A stretch of DNA of 51,503 bases from Streptomyces albidoflavus (GTDB lineage Bacteria; Actinomycetota; Actinomycetes; Streptomycetales; Streptomycetaceae), in assembly GCF_000719955.1 (NCBI RefSeq), contig NZ_JOII01000036.1, forward strand, positions 1-51,503, written 5' to 3'. The notes beneath the pieces are model-generated. The model was not told where the DNA came from. It ran no database searches and saw only the letters and a list, made by a program, of their open reading frames with translations. A program made the translations under genes and the position numbers. Shown here one piece after another: positions 6,994-15,126 of this stretch. Each line of letters starts with the position of its first letter. The first letter of the stretch is position 1.

Positions 6994-7692
6994 GTGAGAC
7001 TGCTGCTTGTCGAGGACGACAACCACGTCGCGGGCGCCCTCTCCGCGATCCTCTCCCGCCACGGCTTCCAGGTGACCCACGCCCGCAGCGGCGAGGAGGC
7101 GCTCAAGGCCCTGCTCCCCGCCGGCGGCCCGCCGTTCGGCGTCGTCCTGCTCGACCTCGGCCTGCCCGACCAGGACGGCTACGAGGTCTGCGGCAAGATC
7201 CGCGCCCGCACCTCCGTGCCGGTCATCATGGTCACCGCCCGCGCCGACGTCCGCTCGCGCATACACGGGCTCAACCTCGGCGCCGACGACTACGTGGTCA
7301 AGCCGTACGACACCGGGGAACTCCTCGCCCGTATCCACGCCGTGGCCCGGCGCAACCAGCCGGGGGACGCCGAGGGCGCGGCCACCCCCGCACCGGGCGC
7401 GCTGGTCATCGGCGCCGTCCAGGTCGAGCTGCCCACCCGGCGCGTCAGCGTCGACGGTGAGGTCGTCGCGCTGACCCGCAAGGAGTTCGACCTGCTCGCC
7501 CTGCTGGTGCAGCGCCCCGGGGTGGTCTTCCGCCGGGAGCAGATCATCAGCGAGGTCTGGCGCACCAGTTGGGAGGGGACCGGCCGGACGCTGGAGGTGC
7601 ACGTCGCCTCGCTCCGCTCCAAGCTGCGCCGCCCCGCCCTGATCGAGACGGTCCGCGGCGTCGGCTACCGCCTCGTCGACCCCGGCGCGTAG
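6994..7692 (+). CDS. OmpR-family response regulator
   Basis: A 232-residue transcription factor. An N-terminal receiver has the acidic pair in LLLVEDDN, the phospho-acceptor Asp54 in VLLDLGLPD and the conserved Lys in VVKPYD. It is followed by an OmpR/PhoB winged helix, ending RGVGYRLVDPGA. The GTG start is fixed by GAGGAGG 6-7 nt upstream; the frame is open further upstream but without a ribosome binding site. The kinase gene follows after 6 nt, so they are co-transcribed. It diverges from gluA, making the glutamate importer a candidate target, but no operator can be assigned. Confidence 0.9.
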   Translation: MRLLLVEDDNHVAGALSAILSRHGFQVTHARSGEEALKALLPAGGPPFGVVLLDLGLPDQDGYEVCGKIRARTSVPVIMVTARADVRSRIHGLNLGADDYVVKPYDTGELLARIHAVARRNQPGDAEGAATPAPGALVIGAVQVELPTRRVSVDGEVVALTRKEFDLLALLVQRPGVVFRREQIISEVWRTSWEGTGRTLEVHVASLRSKLRRPALIETVRGVGYRLVDPGA

Positions 7693-7698
7693 CCGCCC

Positions 7699-9129
7699 GT
7701 GCGTACCCGCCTGCTCCAGCTCCTCATCACCCTGCTCGCCGTGGTGCTGGTCATGCTGGGCGTGCCCCTCGGGCAGAACGTGGCCGCCGCCGAGCAGCAG
7801 AAGGTGGTCGTCGACCGCATCGACGACACCGCCCGCTTCGCCTCCCTCGCCCAGTACGTCACCAAGCGCACCACCGGCTCCGCCCCGCTCATCGGCAAGG
7901 ACGAGCGCCGCGAGACCCTCCAGCAGGAACTCTCCCGCTACCACGCCGTGTACGGCATCAAGGCGGGCGTCTTCTACCGCAACGGCGAACCCATGGCCCG
8001 CGCCCCGGAGAACTGGGAGATCCCCGAGACCGGTGACACCCGGGAGGCGTTCACCACCTCGCTGATGTCCCGCCGCAGCCACGACCCCGGCCAGGTCTGG
8101 CCCTGGCAGGACGGCCGGATCGTCGTCGCCTCGCCGGTGATCCGCGACGGCGACGTGATCGCGGTCGTCGTCACCGACTCGCCGACCGGCGAGATGCGCT
8201 CCCGCATCCAGCACGGCCTGCTCCTCATCGCCGCCGGTGAGGCGCTCGCCATGCTCGTCGCCGTCGCCTTCGCGCTGCGCCTGACCGGCTGGGTCCTCAC
8301 CCCCGTCCGGGTCCTCGACGCCACCACCCACGACATCGCCACGGGCCGGCTCAAGTCCCGCGTCGCCCCCGCCGGCGGACCGCCCGAGCTGCGCCGCCTG
8401 GCCCGCTCCTTCAACGAGATGGCCGACCACGTCCAGGACGTCCTCGAACAGCAGCGGGCCTTCGTCGCCGACGCCTCCCACCAGCTGCGCAACCCCCTCT
8501 CCGCACTGCTGCTCCGCATCGAGCTGCTCGCCCTGGAGCTCCCCGAGGGCAACGAGGAGATCGCCTCCGTACGCGCCGAGGGCAAGCGCCTGGCCCGGGT
8601 CCTGGACGACCTGCTGGACCTGGCCCTCGCCGAGCACGCCGCCCCCGACCTGCACCTCACCGACCTCGGCCAGCTCGCCGAGGAACGCGCCGCCGCCTGG
8701 CGCCCGCTCGCCGAGGAGCACGGCATCCGCCTGGAGGCACACTGCCCGGCCGTCACCGGCTGGGCCGACCCGGTCGCCTTCTCCAGCGCGCTGGACGCCG
8801 TCATCGACAACGCCCTGAAGTTCACGCCCGGCGGGGAGCGGGTCACCGTGCGCGCCGCCTCCTCGGGGGCGTACACCACCGTCGAGGTGGCCGACGCGGG
8901 GCCCGGCCTCACCGACGAGGAGCTGGAGCGGATCGGCGACCGGTTCTGGCGCAGCGGGCGCCACCAGAACGTCCGGGGCTCGGGGCTCGGCCTCTCCATC
9001 TCCCGCGCCCTGCTCGGCACCGGCGGCGGCAGCCTGGCGTACGCCCGGGCCGCCACCGGCGGCCTGGAGGTCACGCTGACGGTGCCCCGGCACGCGCCGG
9101 AGGAGCCGGCGGAGGGCCTGGTCCAGTGA
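7699..9129 (+). CDS. Membrane sensor histidine kinase
   Basis: A 476-residue kinase that should phosphorylate the preceding regulator. TM1 (about 6-24) and TM2 (about 173-195) bracket a 150-residue extracellular sensor with no recognised fold. A HAMP-like region (about 196-250) leads to the HisKA motif ADASHQLRNPL with His261 and a HATPase domain with VIDNALKF, VADAGPGL and GSGLGLSI. The GTG start is 6 nt after the regulator's stop. The TAXI gene ends 6 nt beyond it on the other strand, suggesting that this periplasmic-type binding protein may present the ligand to the sensor. The ligand is unknown; a dicarboxylate or glutamate is a guess from context. Confidence 0.9.
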   Translation: MRTRLLQLLITLLAVVLVMLGVPLGQNVAAAEQQKVVVDRIDDTARFASLAQYVTKRTTGSAPLIGKDERRETLQQELSRYHAVYGIKAGVFYRNGEPMARAPENWEIPETGDTREAFTTSLMSRRSHDPGQVWPWQDGRIVVASPVIRDGDVIAVVVTDSPTGEMRSRIQHGLLLIAAGEALAMLVAVAFALRLTGWVLTPVRVLDATTHDIATGRLKSRVAPAGGPPELRRLARSFNEMADHVQDVLEQQRAFVADASHQLRNPLSALLLRIELLALELPEGNEEIASVRAEGKRLARVLDDLLDLALAEHAAPDLHLTDLGQLAEERAAAWRPLAEEHGIRLEAHCPAVTGWADPVAFSSALDAVIDNALKFTPGGERVTVRAASSGAYTTVEVADAGPGLTDEELERIGDRFWRSGRHQNVRGSGLGLSISRALLGTGGGSLAYARAATGGLEVTLTVPRHAPEEPAEGLVQ

Positions 9130-9135
9130 GCCCCG

Positions 9136-10128
9136 TCAGGGCTTGACCGAGCGGAAGTAGCGGCGCGCGCCGTCGTGCAGCTCCAGCGGGTCGGTGTAGA
9201 TCGCGGTGCGCACGTCGACCAGCTGCGCCGCGTGCACCTGGGCGCCGATGTGGTCGCGGCTGCCGATCACGGTACGGGTGATCCGCTCCGCCAGGTCGTC
9301 GTCCATCCGGTCGGTGGTGACGAGGATGTTGGCCACCGCCAGGGTGGGCACGTCGGAGCCGCGCTGCGCCAGCGGATAGGCGTCGGCGGGCATCACGGCG
9401 GTCCGGTAGTAGCTGGAGGAGCCGCCGCCGTGGTGGAGCCGGTCGATCAGGGAGCTGAGCGGCAGCAGCCGGATCTCGTGGCTCTTCGACAGGTCCCGCA
9501 CCGCCTGCGTGGTCAGCCCGCCGGACCAGAAGAAGGCGTCGATCCGGCCCTCGCGCAGGGCCTTCGGCGTCTCCCCGATGCCCGCGGGCGAGGCGACGAT
9601 GTCCTTCTCCGCGTCCAGCCCCGCGGCCCGCAGCACCCGCTCGGCCACCAGCCGCACCCCCGAGGCGACCTGGCCGATCGCGACCCGCTTGCCCCGCAGG
9701 TCGGCGACCTCGTGGAAGTCGGAGTCCTCGTCCACGACCACCTGGATGTAGTCGTCGTAGAGCCGCGCGCTGCTGCGCAGCCGGTCCGCGTCGGGGCCGC
9801 CCTCGGCGCGGTACTGCTCCACGGCGTCGGCGGTGGCGATGGTGAAGTCGGACTCCCCGGTCGCCACCCGCCGCACGTTCTCCTGCGAGCCCTCGCTGGG
9901 CCGCAGCGTCAGGTCGATCTCGGGGACGTCCTTGTCGAGGGCCTTGCGCAGCAGCGTGCCGTACTTGGCGTAGACCCCCGTGCTCACCCCGGTGCTCATG
10001 GTGAGCGGGGTGCGCGGCGGCGGCTCGCCGAACGGCGACAGCCACCACAGCAGCAGGGAGAGCGCCACCACCGCCGCGCCCGCGGCGGTCAGGGCGCGCC
10101 CGCGCGTACGGAGGGAAACCGGGACCAT
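9136..10128 (-). CDS. TAXI-type solute-binding protein
   Basis: A 330-residue TAXI (TRAP-associated extracytoplasmic immunogenic) family binding protein. An N-terminal signal/anchor segment (ALTAAGAAVVALSLLLWWL) precedes the domain beginning STGVSTGVYAKYGTLL. The family pattern continues with EGSQENVRRVATGESDFTIATADAV and LRGKRVAIGQVASGVRLVAERVL. TAXI proteins normally serve TRAP transporters, but no TRAP membrane subunit lies nearby, so it may instead work with the adjacent sensor kinase. The start is MVPVSL with AGGA 8 nt upstream. It has no lipobox Cys, so it is probably membrane-anchored or secreted. Confidence 0.87.
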   Translation of the reverse strand: MVPVSLRTRGRALTAAGAAVVALSLLLWWLSPFGEPPPRTPLTMSTGVSTGVYAKYGTLLRKALDKDVPEIDLTLRPSEGSQENVRRVATGESDFTIATADAVEQYRAEGGPDADRLRSSARLYDDYIQVVVDEDSDFHEVADLRGKRVAIGQVASGVRLVAERVLRAAGLDAEKDIVASPAGIGETPKALREGRIDAFFWSGGLTTQAVRDLSKSHEIRLLPLSSLIDRLHHGGGSSSYYRTAVMPADAYPLAQRGSDVPTLAVANILVTTDRMDDDLAERITRTVIGSRDHIGAQVHAAQLVDVRTAIYTDPLELHDGARRYFRSVKP

Positions 10129-10205
10129 GCGGGTGATCCTGCCAGCCCGGGCCCCCGCTGACCAGGGGCGGCCGCCCACCGGACGGAGCGCTCCGCCCCA
10201 GCCCT

Positions 10206-10211
10206 TACTCT
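10206..10211 (+). promoter_or_regulatory. -10 element for leaderless miaB
   Basis: TACTCT followed by 6 nt and the ATG of miaB, with no convincing ribosome binding site. The spacing is that of leaderless actinobacterial transcripts. Confidence 0.5.
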
Positions 10212-10217
10212 GGACGG

Positions 10218-11759
10218 ATGAGCGGGAACAACGTGGCGGGCGAAGTGGTGGACGGCGAGCAGACGCACGCGGGCGGCGTGAAGACGTACGAGGTGCGCAC
10301 CTACGGGTGCCAGATGAACGTCCACGACTCCGAACGGCTCGCCGGGCTGCTGGAGGGCGCCGGGTACGTCCGGTCCCCCGAGGGCACCGAGGAGGGCGAC
10401 GCGGACGTCGTCGTCTTCAACACCTGCGCCGTCCGGGAGAACGCCGACAACCGCCTCTACGGCAACCTCGGCCGGCTCGCCCCGATGAAGACCCGGCGGC
10501 CCGGCATGCAGATCGCCGTCGGCGGCTGCCTCGCCCAGAAGGACCGCGACACCATCACCAAGCGCGCCCCCTGGGTCGACGTGGTCTTCGGCACCCACAA
10601 CATCGGCAAGCTGCCCGTCCTGCTGGAGCGCGCCCGCGTCCAGGAGGAGGCGCAGGTCGAGATCGCCGAGTCGCTGGAAGCCTTCCCCTCCACGCTGCCG
10701 ACCCGCCGGGAGAGTGCCTACGCCGCCTGGGTCTCGGTCTCCGTCGGCTGCAACAACACCTGCACCTTCTGCATCGTCCCCGCCCTGCGCGGCAAGGAGA
10801 AGGACCGCCGGACCGGCGACATCCTCGCCGAGGTGGAGGCGCTGGTCGCCGAGGGCGTCAGCGAGATCACCCTGCTCGGCCAGAACGTCAACGCCTACGG
10901 CAGCGACATCGGCGACCGCCAGGCGTTCTCCAAGCTGCTCCGCGCCTGCGGGAAGATCGAGGGCCTGGAGCGGGTCCGCTTCACCTCGCCGCACCCGCGC
11001 GACTTCACCGACGACGTGATCGCCGCGATGGCCGAGACGCCCAACGTCATGCCGCAGCTGCACATGCCGCTCCAGTCCGGCTCCGACACCGTGCTGCGGG
11101 CGATGCGCCGCTCCTACCGCCAGGAGCGGTTCCTCTCCATCATCGAGAAGGTCCGCGCCGCCATCCCGGACGCCGCGATCACCACCGACATCATCGTGGG
11201 CTTCCCCGGCGAGACCGAGGAGGACTTCCAGCAGACCCTGCACACGGTCCGCGAGGCCCGCTTCGCCCAGGCGTTCACCTTCCAGTACTCCAAGCGTCCC
11301 GGCACCCCCGCCGCCGAGATGGACGGGCAGATCCCCAAGGAGGTCGTCCAGGAGCGGTACATGCGCCTGGTCGCGCTCCAGGAGGAGATCTCCTGGGAGG
11401 AGAACAAGAAGCAGACCGGCCGCGTCCTGGAGGTCATGGTCGCCGAGGGCGAGGGCCGCAAGGACGGCGCCACCCGGCGCCTCTCCGGCCGCGCCCCCGA
11501 CAACCGCCTCGTCCACTTCACCAAGCCGGACGAGGAGGTCCGCCCCGGCGACGTGGTCACCGTGGAGATCACCTACGCCGCCCCGCACCACCTGCTCGCC
11601 GAGGGCGCCCCGCTCGCCGTCCGCCGCACCCGCGCCGGCGACGCCTGGGCGCGCCGCAACGCCGCCCCCGCCCCGGCCCCCGGCGTCATGCTCGGCCTCC
11701 CCACCGTCGGCGCCCCCGCCCCCCAGCCGGCCCCGGCGGGCGGCTGCTCCACCTGCTGA
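10218..11759 (+). CDS. miaB: tRNA-2-methylthio-N6-dimethylallyladenosine synthase MiaB
   Basis: A 513-residue radical-SAM methylthiotransferase that adds a methylthio group to i6A37 of tRNAs decoding UNN codons. The N-terminal UPF0004 domain has its three cluster cysteines in YGCQMN, NTCAVRE and GGCLAQ. The radical-SAM CxxxCxxC is [12 protein letters not shown], and a TRAM-like RNA-binding domain follows before a Pro/Ala-rich tail ending GGCSTC. It acts on the product of MiaA, encoded about 2 kb downstream. A TACTCT hexamer 6 nt before the ATG suggests a leaderless mRNA. Length is normal for actinobacteria. Confidence 0.96.
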   Translation: MSGNNVAGEVVDGEQTHAGGVKTYEVRTYGCQMNVHDSERLAGLLEGAGYVRSPEGTEEGDADVVVFNTCAVRENADNRLYGNLGRLAPMKTRRPGMQIAVGGCLAQKDRDTITKRAPWVDVVFGTHNIGKLPVLLERARVQEEAQVEIAESLEAFPSTLPTRRESAYAAWVSVSVGCNNTCTFCIVPALRGKEKDRRTGDILAEVEALVAEGVSEITLLGQNVNAYGSDIGDRQAFSKLLRACGKIEGLERVRFTSPHPRDFTDDVIAAMAETPNVMPQLHMPLQSGSDTVLRAMRRSYRQERFLSIIEKVRAAIPDAAITTDIIVGFPGETEEDFQQTLHTVREARFAQAFTFQYSKRPGTPAAEMDGQIPKEVVQERYMRLVALQEEISWEENKKQTGRVLEVMVAEGEGRKDGATRRLSGRAPDNRLVHFTKPDEEVRPGDVVTVEITYAAPHHLLAEGAPLAVRRTRAGDAWARRNAAPAPAPGVMLGLPTVGAPAPQPAPAGGCSTC

Positions 11760-11773
11760 CCCGAGACGCCCCC

Positions 11774-11799
11774 GGGCCGGGCCACGCGCCGCCCGGCCC
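11774..11799 (+). terminator. Hairpin after miaB
   Basis: A perfect 9-bp stem GGGCCGGGC/GCCCGGCCC with an 8-nt loop, 14 nt after the miaB stop and before a separate promoter. Confidence 0.6.
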
Positions 11800-11830
11800 G
11801 GCCCCGCGGCCGGCTCCCGGGGCCGGGGGT

Positions 11831-11836
11831 TAGGCT
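11831..11836 (+). promoter_or_regulatory. -10 element for a leaderless extradiol-like gene
   Basis: TAGGCT followed by CCGGGC and then the ATG at 11843. A 6-nt spacing with no ribosome binding site indicates a leaderless transcript. Confidence 0.55.
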
Positions 11837-11842
11837 CCGGGC

Positions 11843-12556
11843 ATGCTTGCCGCCGCCGCCGTCTGCCCCTGCCCGCCCCTGCTCCAGCCGCAGGTCGCGG
11901 CCGGGGCCGCCGCCGAACTGGCCGCCCTGCGGGAGAGCTGTGCCGCCGCCCTCGACACCCTCGCCGAGGCCCGCCCCGACCGCCTGGTCGTCCTCGGTCC
12001 GGGCGCGGGCGCGGAGCCCACGCCGTACCCGTCGGGGACCCCGGGCTCCTTCCGGGGCTTCGGCGCCGCCGTCGACGTCGTCCTCGGCTCCGGCACTCCC
12101 GCCCCCGGCGCCGCCCCGCTGCCCGCCTCCCTCGCCGTCGGCGCCTGGCTGCTGGCCGACCACGGCTGGGCCGCCTGCCCCGTCGAAGGGCTCGCGGTGG
12201 GCACCGGATGCCCGCCCGCGCGGTGTGCGGAACTGGGCGCCGGGCTGGCCGCCGGACCGGCCCGCACCGCGCTGCTGGTCCTCGGCGACGGCAGCGCCTG
12301 CCGCACCGTGAAGGCGCCGGGCTACCTCGACGAGCGGGCCGCCCCCTTCGACGCCCTGGCCGCCGAGGCCCTCGGCACGGCCGACACCGCCGCCCTGGCC
12401 GGACTCGACCCCGTCCTCGCCGAGGAACTCGGGGCCGCCGGACGCGCCCCGTGGCAGGTGCTGGCCGGCGCCGCGGCCGGGGCGGGCCTGGCCGGGAAGC
12501 TGCTGTACGACGAGGCCCCCTACGGGGTCGGCTACTTCGTCGCCGCCTGGAGCTGA
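11843..12556 (+). CDS. Class III extradiol dioxygenase subunit B-like protein
   Basis: A 237-residue Ala/Gly-rich protein resembling the LigB/MEMO-like fold, annotated in Streptomyces as class III extradiol dioxygenase subunit B-like. Recognisable parts are the opening AAAAVCPCPPLLQPQ, DRLVVLGPGAG, ALLVLGDGSACRTVKAPGYLD, and the final LLYDEAPYGVGYFVAAW. The iron-binding His set of true extradiol enzymes is not obvious, so catalysis is doubtful. It lies between miaB and miaA, as in other Streptomyces to my recollection, which hints at a link to tRNA modification, but this is unproven. Confidence 0.75.
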   Translation: MLAAAAVCPCPPLLQPQVAAGAAAELAALRESCAAALDTLAEARPDRLVVLGPGAGAEPTPYPSGTPGSFRGFGAAVDVVLGSGTPAPGAAPLPASLAVGAWLLADHGWAACPVEGLAVGTGCPPARCAELGAGLAAGPARTALLVLGDGSACRTVKAPGYLDERAAPFDALAAEALGTADTAALAGLDPVLAEELGAAGRAPWQVLAGAAAGAGLAGKLLYDEAPYGVGYFVAAWS

Positions 12557-12618
12557 GCCGGCCCGCATGCCCGACCCCGCCCGGGGCACGAGCCCGGGCA
12601 GCCGAGAGGAGCACTTCC

Positions 12619-13104
12619 GTGACCGAGAACGCCACCGCGTCCCGCCCCGTGATCGTCGCCGGGGTCGACGGCTCGCCGACCTCCCGTGAGGCGCTGCGCT
12701 GGGCCGCCGAGGAGGCCCGGCTGCGCACCGCCACCCTGCGGGTGGTCTGCGGCTGGGAGTGGTCGAGCCCGTTCAACCTGATCGGCCCGGCCCTGGAGTA
12801 CGCCGCGCCCGACGCCGACACGCCCTCCATGGAGGAGCTGACCCGTGCCAAGGTCGAGGAGCTGCTCACCGGGACGCTGGGCGAGGAGCCCGGCGTCCCC
12901 GTCGAGGTACGCGTGGTCCAGGGACCCGCCACCCGTGTCCTGGTGGACGCCTCCGAGGGCGCGACGCTGATCGTCGTCGGCACCCGGGGCCACAGTGGCA
13001 TCAAGGGCGCCGTGCTCGGCTCGGTCAGCCGCCACGTCACCCAGCACGCCCGCTGCAACGTCGTGGTCGTCCGCGACAGCCGGGACCTGGCCGCGGGGGA
13101 GTAG
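12619..13104 (+). CDS. Universal stress protein (UspA family)
   Basis: A 161-residue single-domain Usp protein, cytoplasmic. It opens with VIVAGVDGSPTSREALRWAAEEA and ends with the nucleotide-binding signature G-2x-G-9x-G-S (VGTRGHSGIKGAVLGSVSRHV), so it belongs to the ATP-binding type. GTG start with GAGAGGAG upstream. It lies 62 nt after the extradiol-like gene and may be co-transcribed. Its role is probably in stress or dormancy physiology; no partner is evident. Confidence 0.92.
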   Translation: MTENATASRPVIVAGVDGSPTSREALRWAAEEARLRTATLRVVCGWEWSSPFNLIGPALEYAAPDADTPSMEELTRAKVEELLTGTLGEEPGVPVEVRVVQGPATRVLVDASEGATLIVVGTRGHSGIKGAVLGSVSRHVTQHARCNVVVVRDSRDLAAGE

Positions 13105-13110
13105 CGGGGA

Positions 13111-13138
13111 GGGGCGGGCCTGACCGCGCGCCCGCCCC
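13111..13138. terminator. Convergent terminator, Usp and antitoxin-like genes
   Basis: A 9-bp perfect stem GGGGCGGGC/GCCCGCCCC with a 10-nt loop in the 46-bp gap between convergent genes. Confidence 0.6.
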
Positions 13139-13150
13139 GGGCCCGCCCGG

Positions 13151-13483
13151 TCAGGAGCCGGCGGGGCCTTCACCCTCCGGCTTGCGGGCGCCCGTCTCGG
13201 GGTGCTGCGGGCGCGTGGCGTCCTCGCGGGCGCCGGGGGCCTGCCCGCCCTTCTCGGGCCCGCCCTTCTGGGTGCCGTCCTGGTTCAGCTGGTCCAGGGC
13301 GCTCTTCGCCTTGTCGGTGCCGGTGCGGATCTTGTCGCTGTACTTGCCCTTGGTGCGGCTGTCCACGGCCTGCGCGGCCTTGTCCAGACCCTGGTCGATC
13401 TTGTCGCCGTGCTGCCGGGTCAGGTCCGCGACCTTCTCCTTGGCGGGGGCGATCTTTGCCTTGAGGTTGTCCAGGAAGCTCAT
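13151..13483 (-). CDS. MT0933-type antitoxin-like small protein
   Basis: A 110-residue highly charged protein. Residues 1-70 (MSFLDNLKAKIAPAKEKVAD..., then KIDQGLDKAAQAVDSRTKGKYSDKI) match the MT0933-like antitoxin pattern: amphipathic Lys/Asp helices with a TKGKYSDK motif. The remainder is a disordered Gly/Pro/Glu tail. The ATG at 13483 follows GAGGTC. No toxin gene is adjacent, so the antitoxin label, which comes from a mycobacterial homologue, may not describe its function here. It diverges from miaA across 108 bp. Confidence 0.75.
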   Translation of the reverse strand: MSFLDNLKAKIAPAKEKVADLTRQHGDKIDQGLDKAAQAVDSRTKGKYSDKIRTGTDKAKSALDQLNQDGTQKGGPEKGGQAPGAREDATRPQHPETGARKPEGEGPAGS

Positions 13484-13524
13484 GACCTCAAGTTTTCCCC
13501 ATCCGGCCGTTCTCCACCCCTTGA

Positions 13525-13554
13525 GACCCCTCGGCACCCCTCGGCACCCCTCGG
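13525..13554. repeat. Three 10-bp tandem repeats
   Basis: Three copies of (G/C)ACCCCTCGG in the divergent spacer between the antitoxin-like gene and miaA. Confidence 0.7.
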
Positions 13555-13591
13555 CGCCGCGCCCCCGCCCGCCGTTTGCGAGACTGGGACG

Positions 13592-14530
13592 GTGAGCAGC
13601 GCACCCCTTGCACCCCGGGTCATCGCCGTCGTCGGCCCGACCGCCGCCGGCAAGTCGGACCTGGGCGTCTTCCTCGCCCAGCACCTCGGCGGCGAGGTCG
13701 TCAACGCCGACTCCATGCAGCTCTACCGGGGCATGGACATCGGCACCGCCAAACTCACCGAGGCCGAGCGCGGCGGTGTCCCGCACCGGCTGCTCGACAT
13801 CTGGCCGGTCACCGAGACCGCCAGCGTCGCCGAGTACCAGCGCCTGGCCCGCGCCGAGATCGACCGGCTCCTCGCCGAGGGCCGCACCCCCGTCCTCGTC
13901 GGCGGCTCCGGCCTCTACGTGCGCGGCGCCGTCGACCACCTCGACTTCCCCGGCACCGACCCCGAGGTCCGCGCCCGTCTGGAGGAGGAGCTGGCCGCGC
14001 ACGGCCCCGGCCCGCTCCATACCCGGCTCGCCGCCGCCGACCCCGAGGCCGCCACCGCGATCCTGCCGAGCAACGGCCGGCGCATCGTGCGCGCCTTGGA
14101 GGTCATCGAGATCACCGGCCGCCCCTTCACCGCCAACCTGCCGCGCCACGACTCCGTCTACGACACCGTCCAGATCGGCGTCGACGTGGGCCGCCCGGAG
14201 CTGGACGCCCGCATCGCCGACCGGGTCGACCGGATGTGGGCGGCCGGGCTGGTCGACGAGGTCCGCGCGCTGGAGGCCGAGGGGCTGCGCGAGGGGCGTA
14301 CCGCCTCCCGCGCCCTCGGCTACCAGCAGGTGCTCGCCGCCCTCGCGGGGGAGTGCACCGACCAGGAGGCACGCGCCGAGACGGTCCGCGCCACCAAACG
14401 GTTCGCCCGCCGCCAGGACTCCTGGTTCCGCCGCGACCCGCGCGTCCACTGGCTCAGCGGTGCCGCCGCCGACCGGGCGGAACTCCCCGGCTGGGCCCTG
14501 TCGTTGCTCGAACGAGCGGTCACAGCCTGA
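13592..14530 (+). CDS. miaA: tRNA dimethylallyltransferase MiaA
   Basis: A 312-residue enzyme that prenylates A37 of tRNAs reading UNN codons, providing the substrate for MiaB. The P-loop VVGPTAAGKSDL is near the N-terminus, followed by NADSMQLYRGMDIGTAK (substrate loop), PVLVGGSGLYVRG and RALGYQQVL. The GTG at 13592 is taken because it gives the usual family length; the frame is open further upstream inside the antitoxin gene. A GAGACT hexamer 6 nt before the GTG may be a leaderless -10. The membrane-protein gene and dapF follow on the same strand. Confidence 0.95.
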   Translation: MSSAPLAPRVIAVVGPTAAGKSDLGVFLAQHLGGEVVNADSMQLYRGMDIGTAKLTEAERGGVPHRLLDIWPVTETASVAEYQRLARAEIDRLLAEGRTPVLVGGSGLYVRGAVDHLDFPGTDPEVRARLEEELAAHGPGPLHTRLAAADPEAATAILPSNGRRIVRALEVIEITGRPFTANLPRHDSVYDTVQIGVDVGRPELDARIADRVDRMWAAGLVDEVRALEAEGLREGRTASRALGYQQVLAALAGECTDQEARAETVRATKRFARRQDSWFRRDPRVHWLSGAAADRAELPGWALSLLERAVTA

Positions 14531-14637
14531 TCACGTGATGGCATCGGGACGCTCCACCCGTCATCGGGGCACCTGACGGCGTGCCATCATCGACCATCGA
14601 TCGACCAGTGAAGTCCGAGTTGGGAGGGCGCGTGGCG

Positions 14638-15084
14638 ATGGAGGCCGGCCCTCGCGACACCACACACAGCAGACCGGAAGCGCTCACCGCGGACGGTCCC
14701 GCGCAGGACGAAGGCGACGGCCTGGAGCAGCCAGCCGAGCCGCCCCAGGAGGTCGAGGTCGAGCTGCGTCCGCAGCGCCGTCTGAGGCTGTGGCAGCTCG
14801 CGCCGATCGTCGGCCTCGCCGCGATGGGCTCGCTGATGTTCGCCTTCCCGCTCGCCTTCGGCACGGGGGACGGCGGCGCCGTCATCGCCATGCTGGGCCT
14901 GCTCATCAGCTTCTGCGCGGCCGGCTGGGGCATGATGGCCGCCCGCCGGGTCGGCCACACCTGGCCCGGCCTGCCCGCCCGGGGCTCCGGCGGCCGCCCG
15001 GACTGGCGGGTGGTCCTCGCCTACGCGGTGGTCGTCGCCGCCCTCGTCGTCCTCGCCGTCTGGCGCGTCGACCGCCTGCGCTGA
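14638..15084 (+). CDS. Small membrane protein of unknown function
   Basis: A 148-residue protein with an acidic, disordered N-terminus (about 50 residues) and three predicted membrane helices: LWQLAPIVGLAAMGSLMFAF, GGAVIAMLGLLISFCAAGWG and VVLAYAVVVAALVVLAVW. The ATG at 14638 has GGGAGGG 9 nt upstream; a GTG two codons earlier (14632) is the alternative but too close to that site. It lies between miaA and dapF, 42 nt before the latter. I do not recognise a family. Confidence 0.75.
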   Translation: MEAGPRDTTHSRPEALTADGPAQDEGDGLEQPAEPPQEVEVELRPQRRLRLWQLAPIVGLAAMGSLMFAFPLAFGTGDGGAVIAMLGLLISFCAAGWGMMAARRVGHTWPGLPARGSGGRPDWRVVLAYAVVVAALVVLAVWRVDRLR

Positions 15085-15113
15085 TCGCGGGCGCACCCGT
15101 CCGCCGGGCGCCG

Positions 15114-15119
15114 TACGAT
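15114..15119 (+). promoter_or_regulatory. -10 element for leaderless dapF
   Basis: TACGAT followed by CGAAACC and the ATG at 15127, a 7-nt gap with no Shine-Dalgarno. Confidence 0.55.
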
Positions 15120-15126
15120 CGAAACC

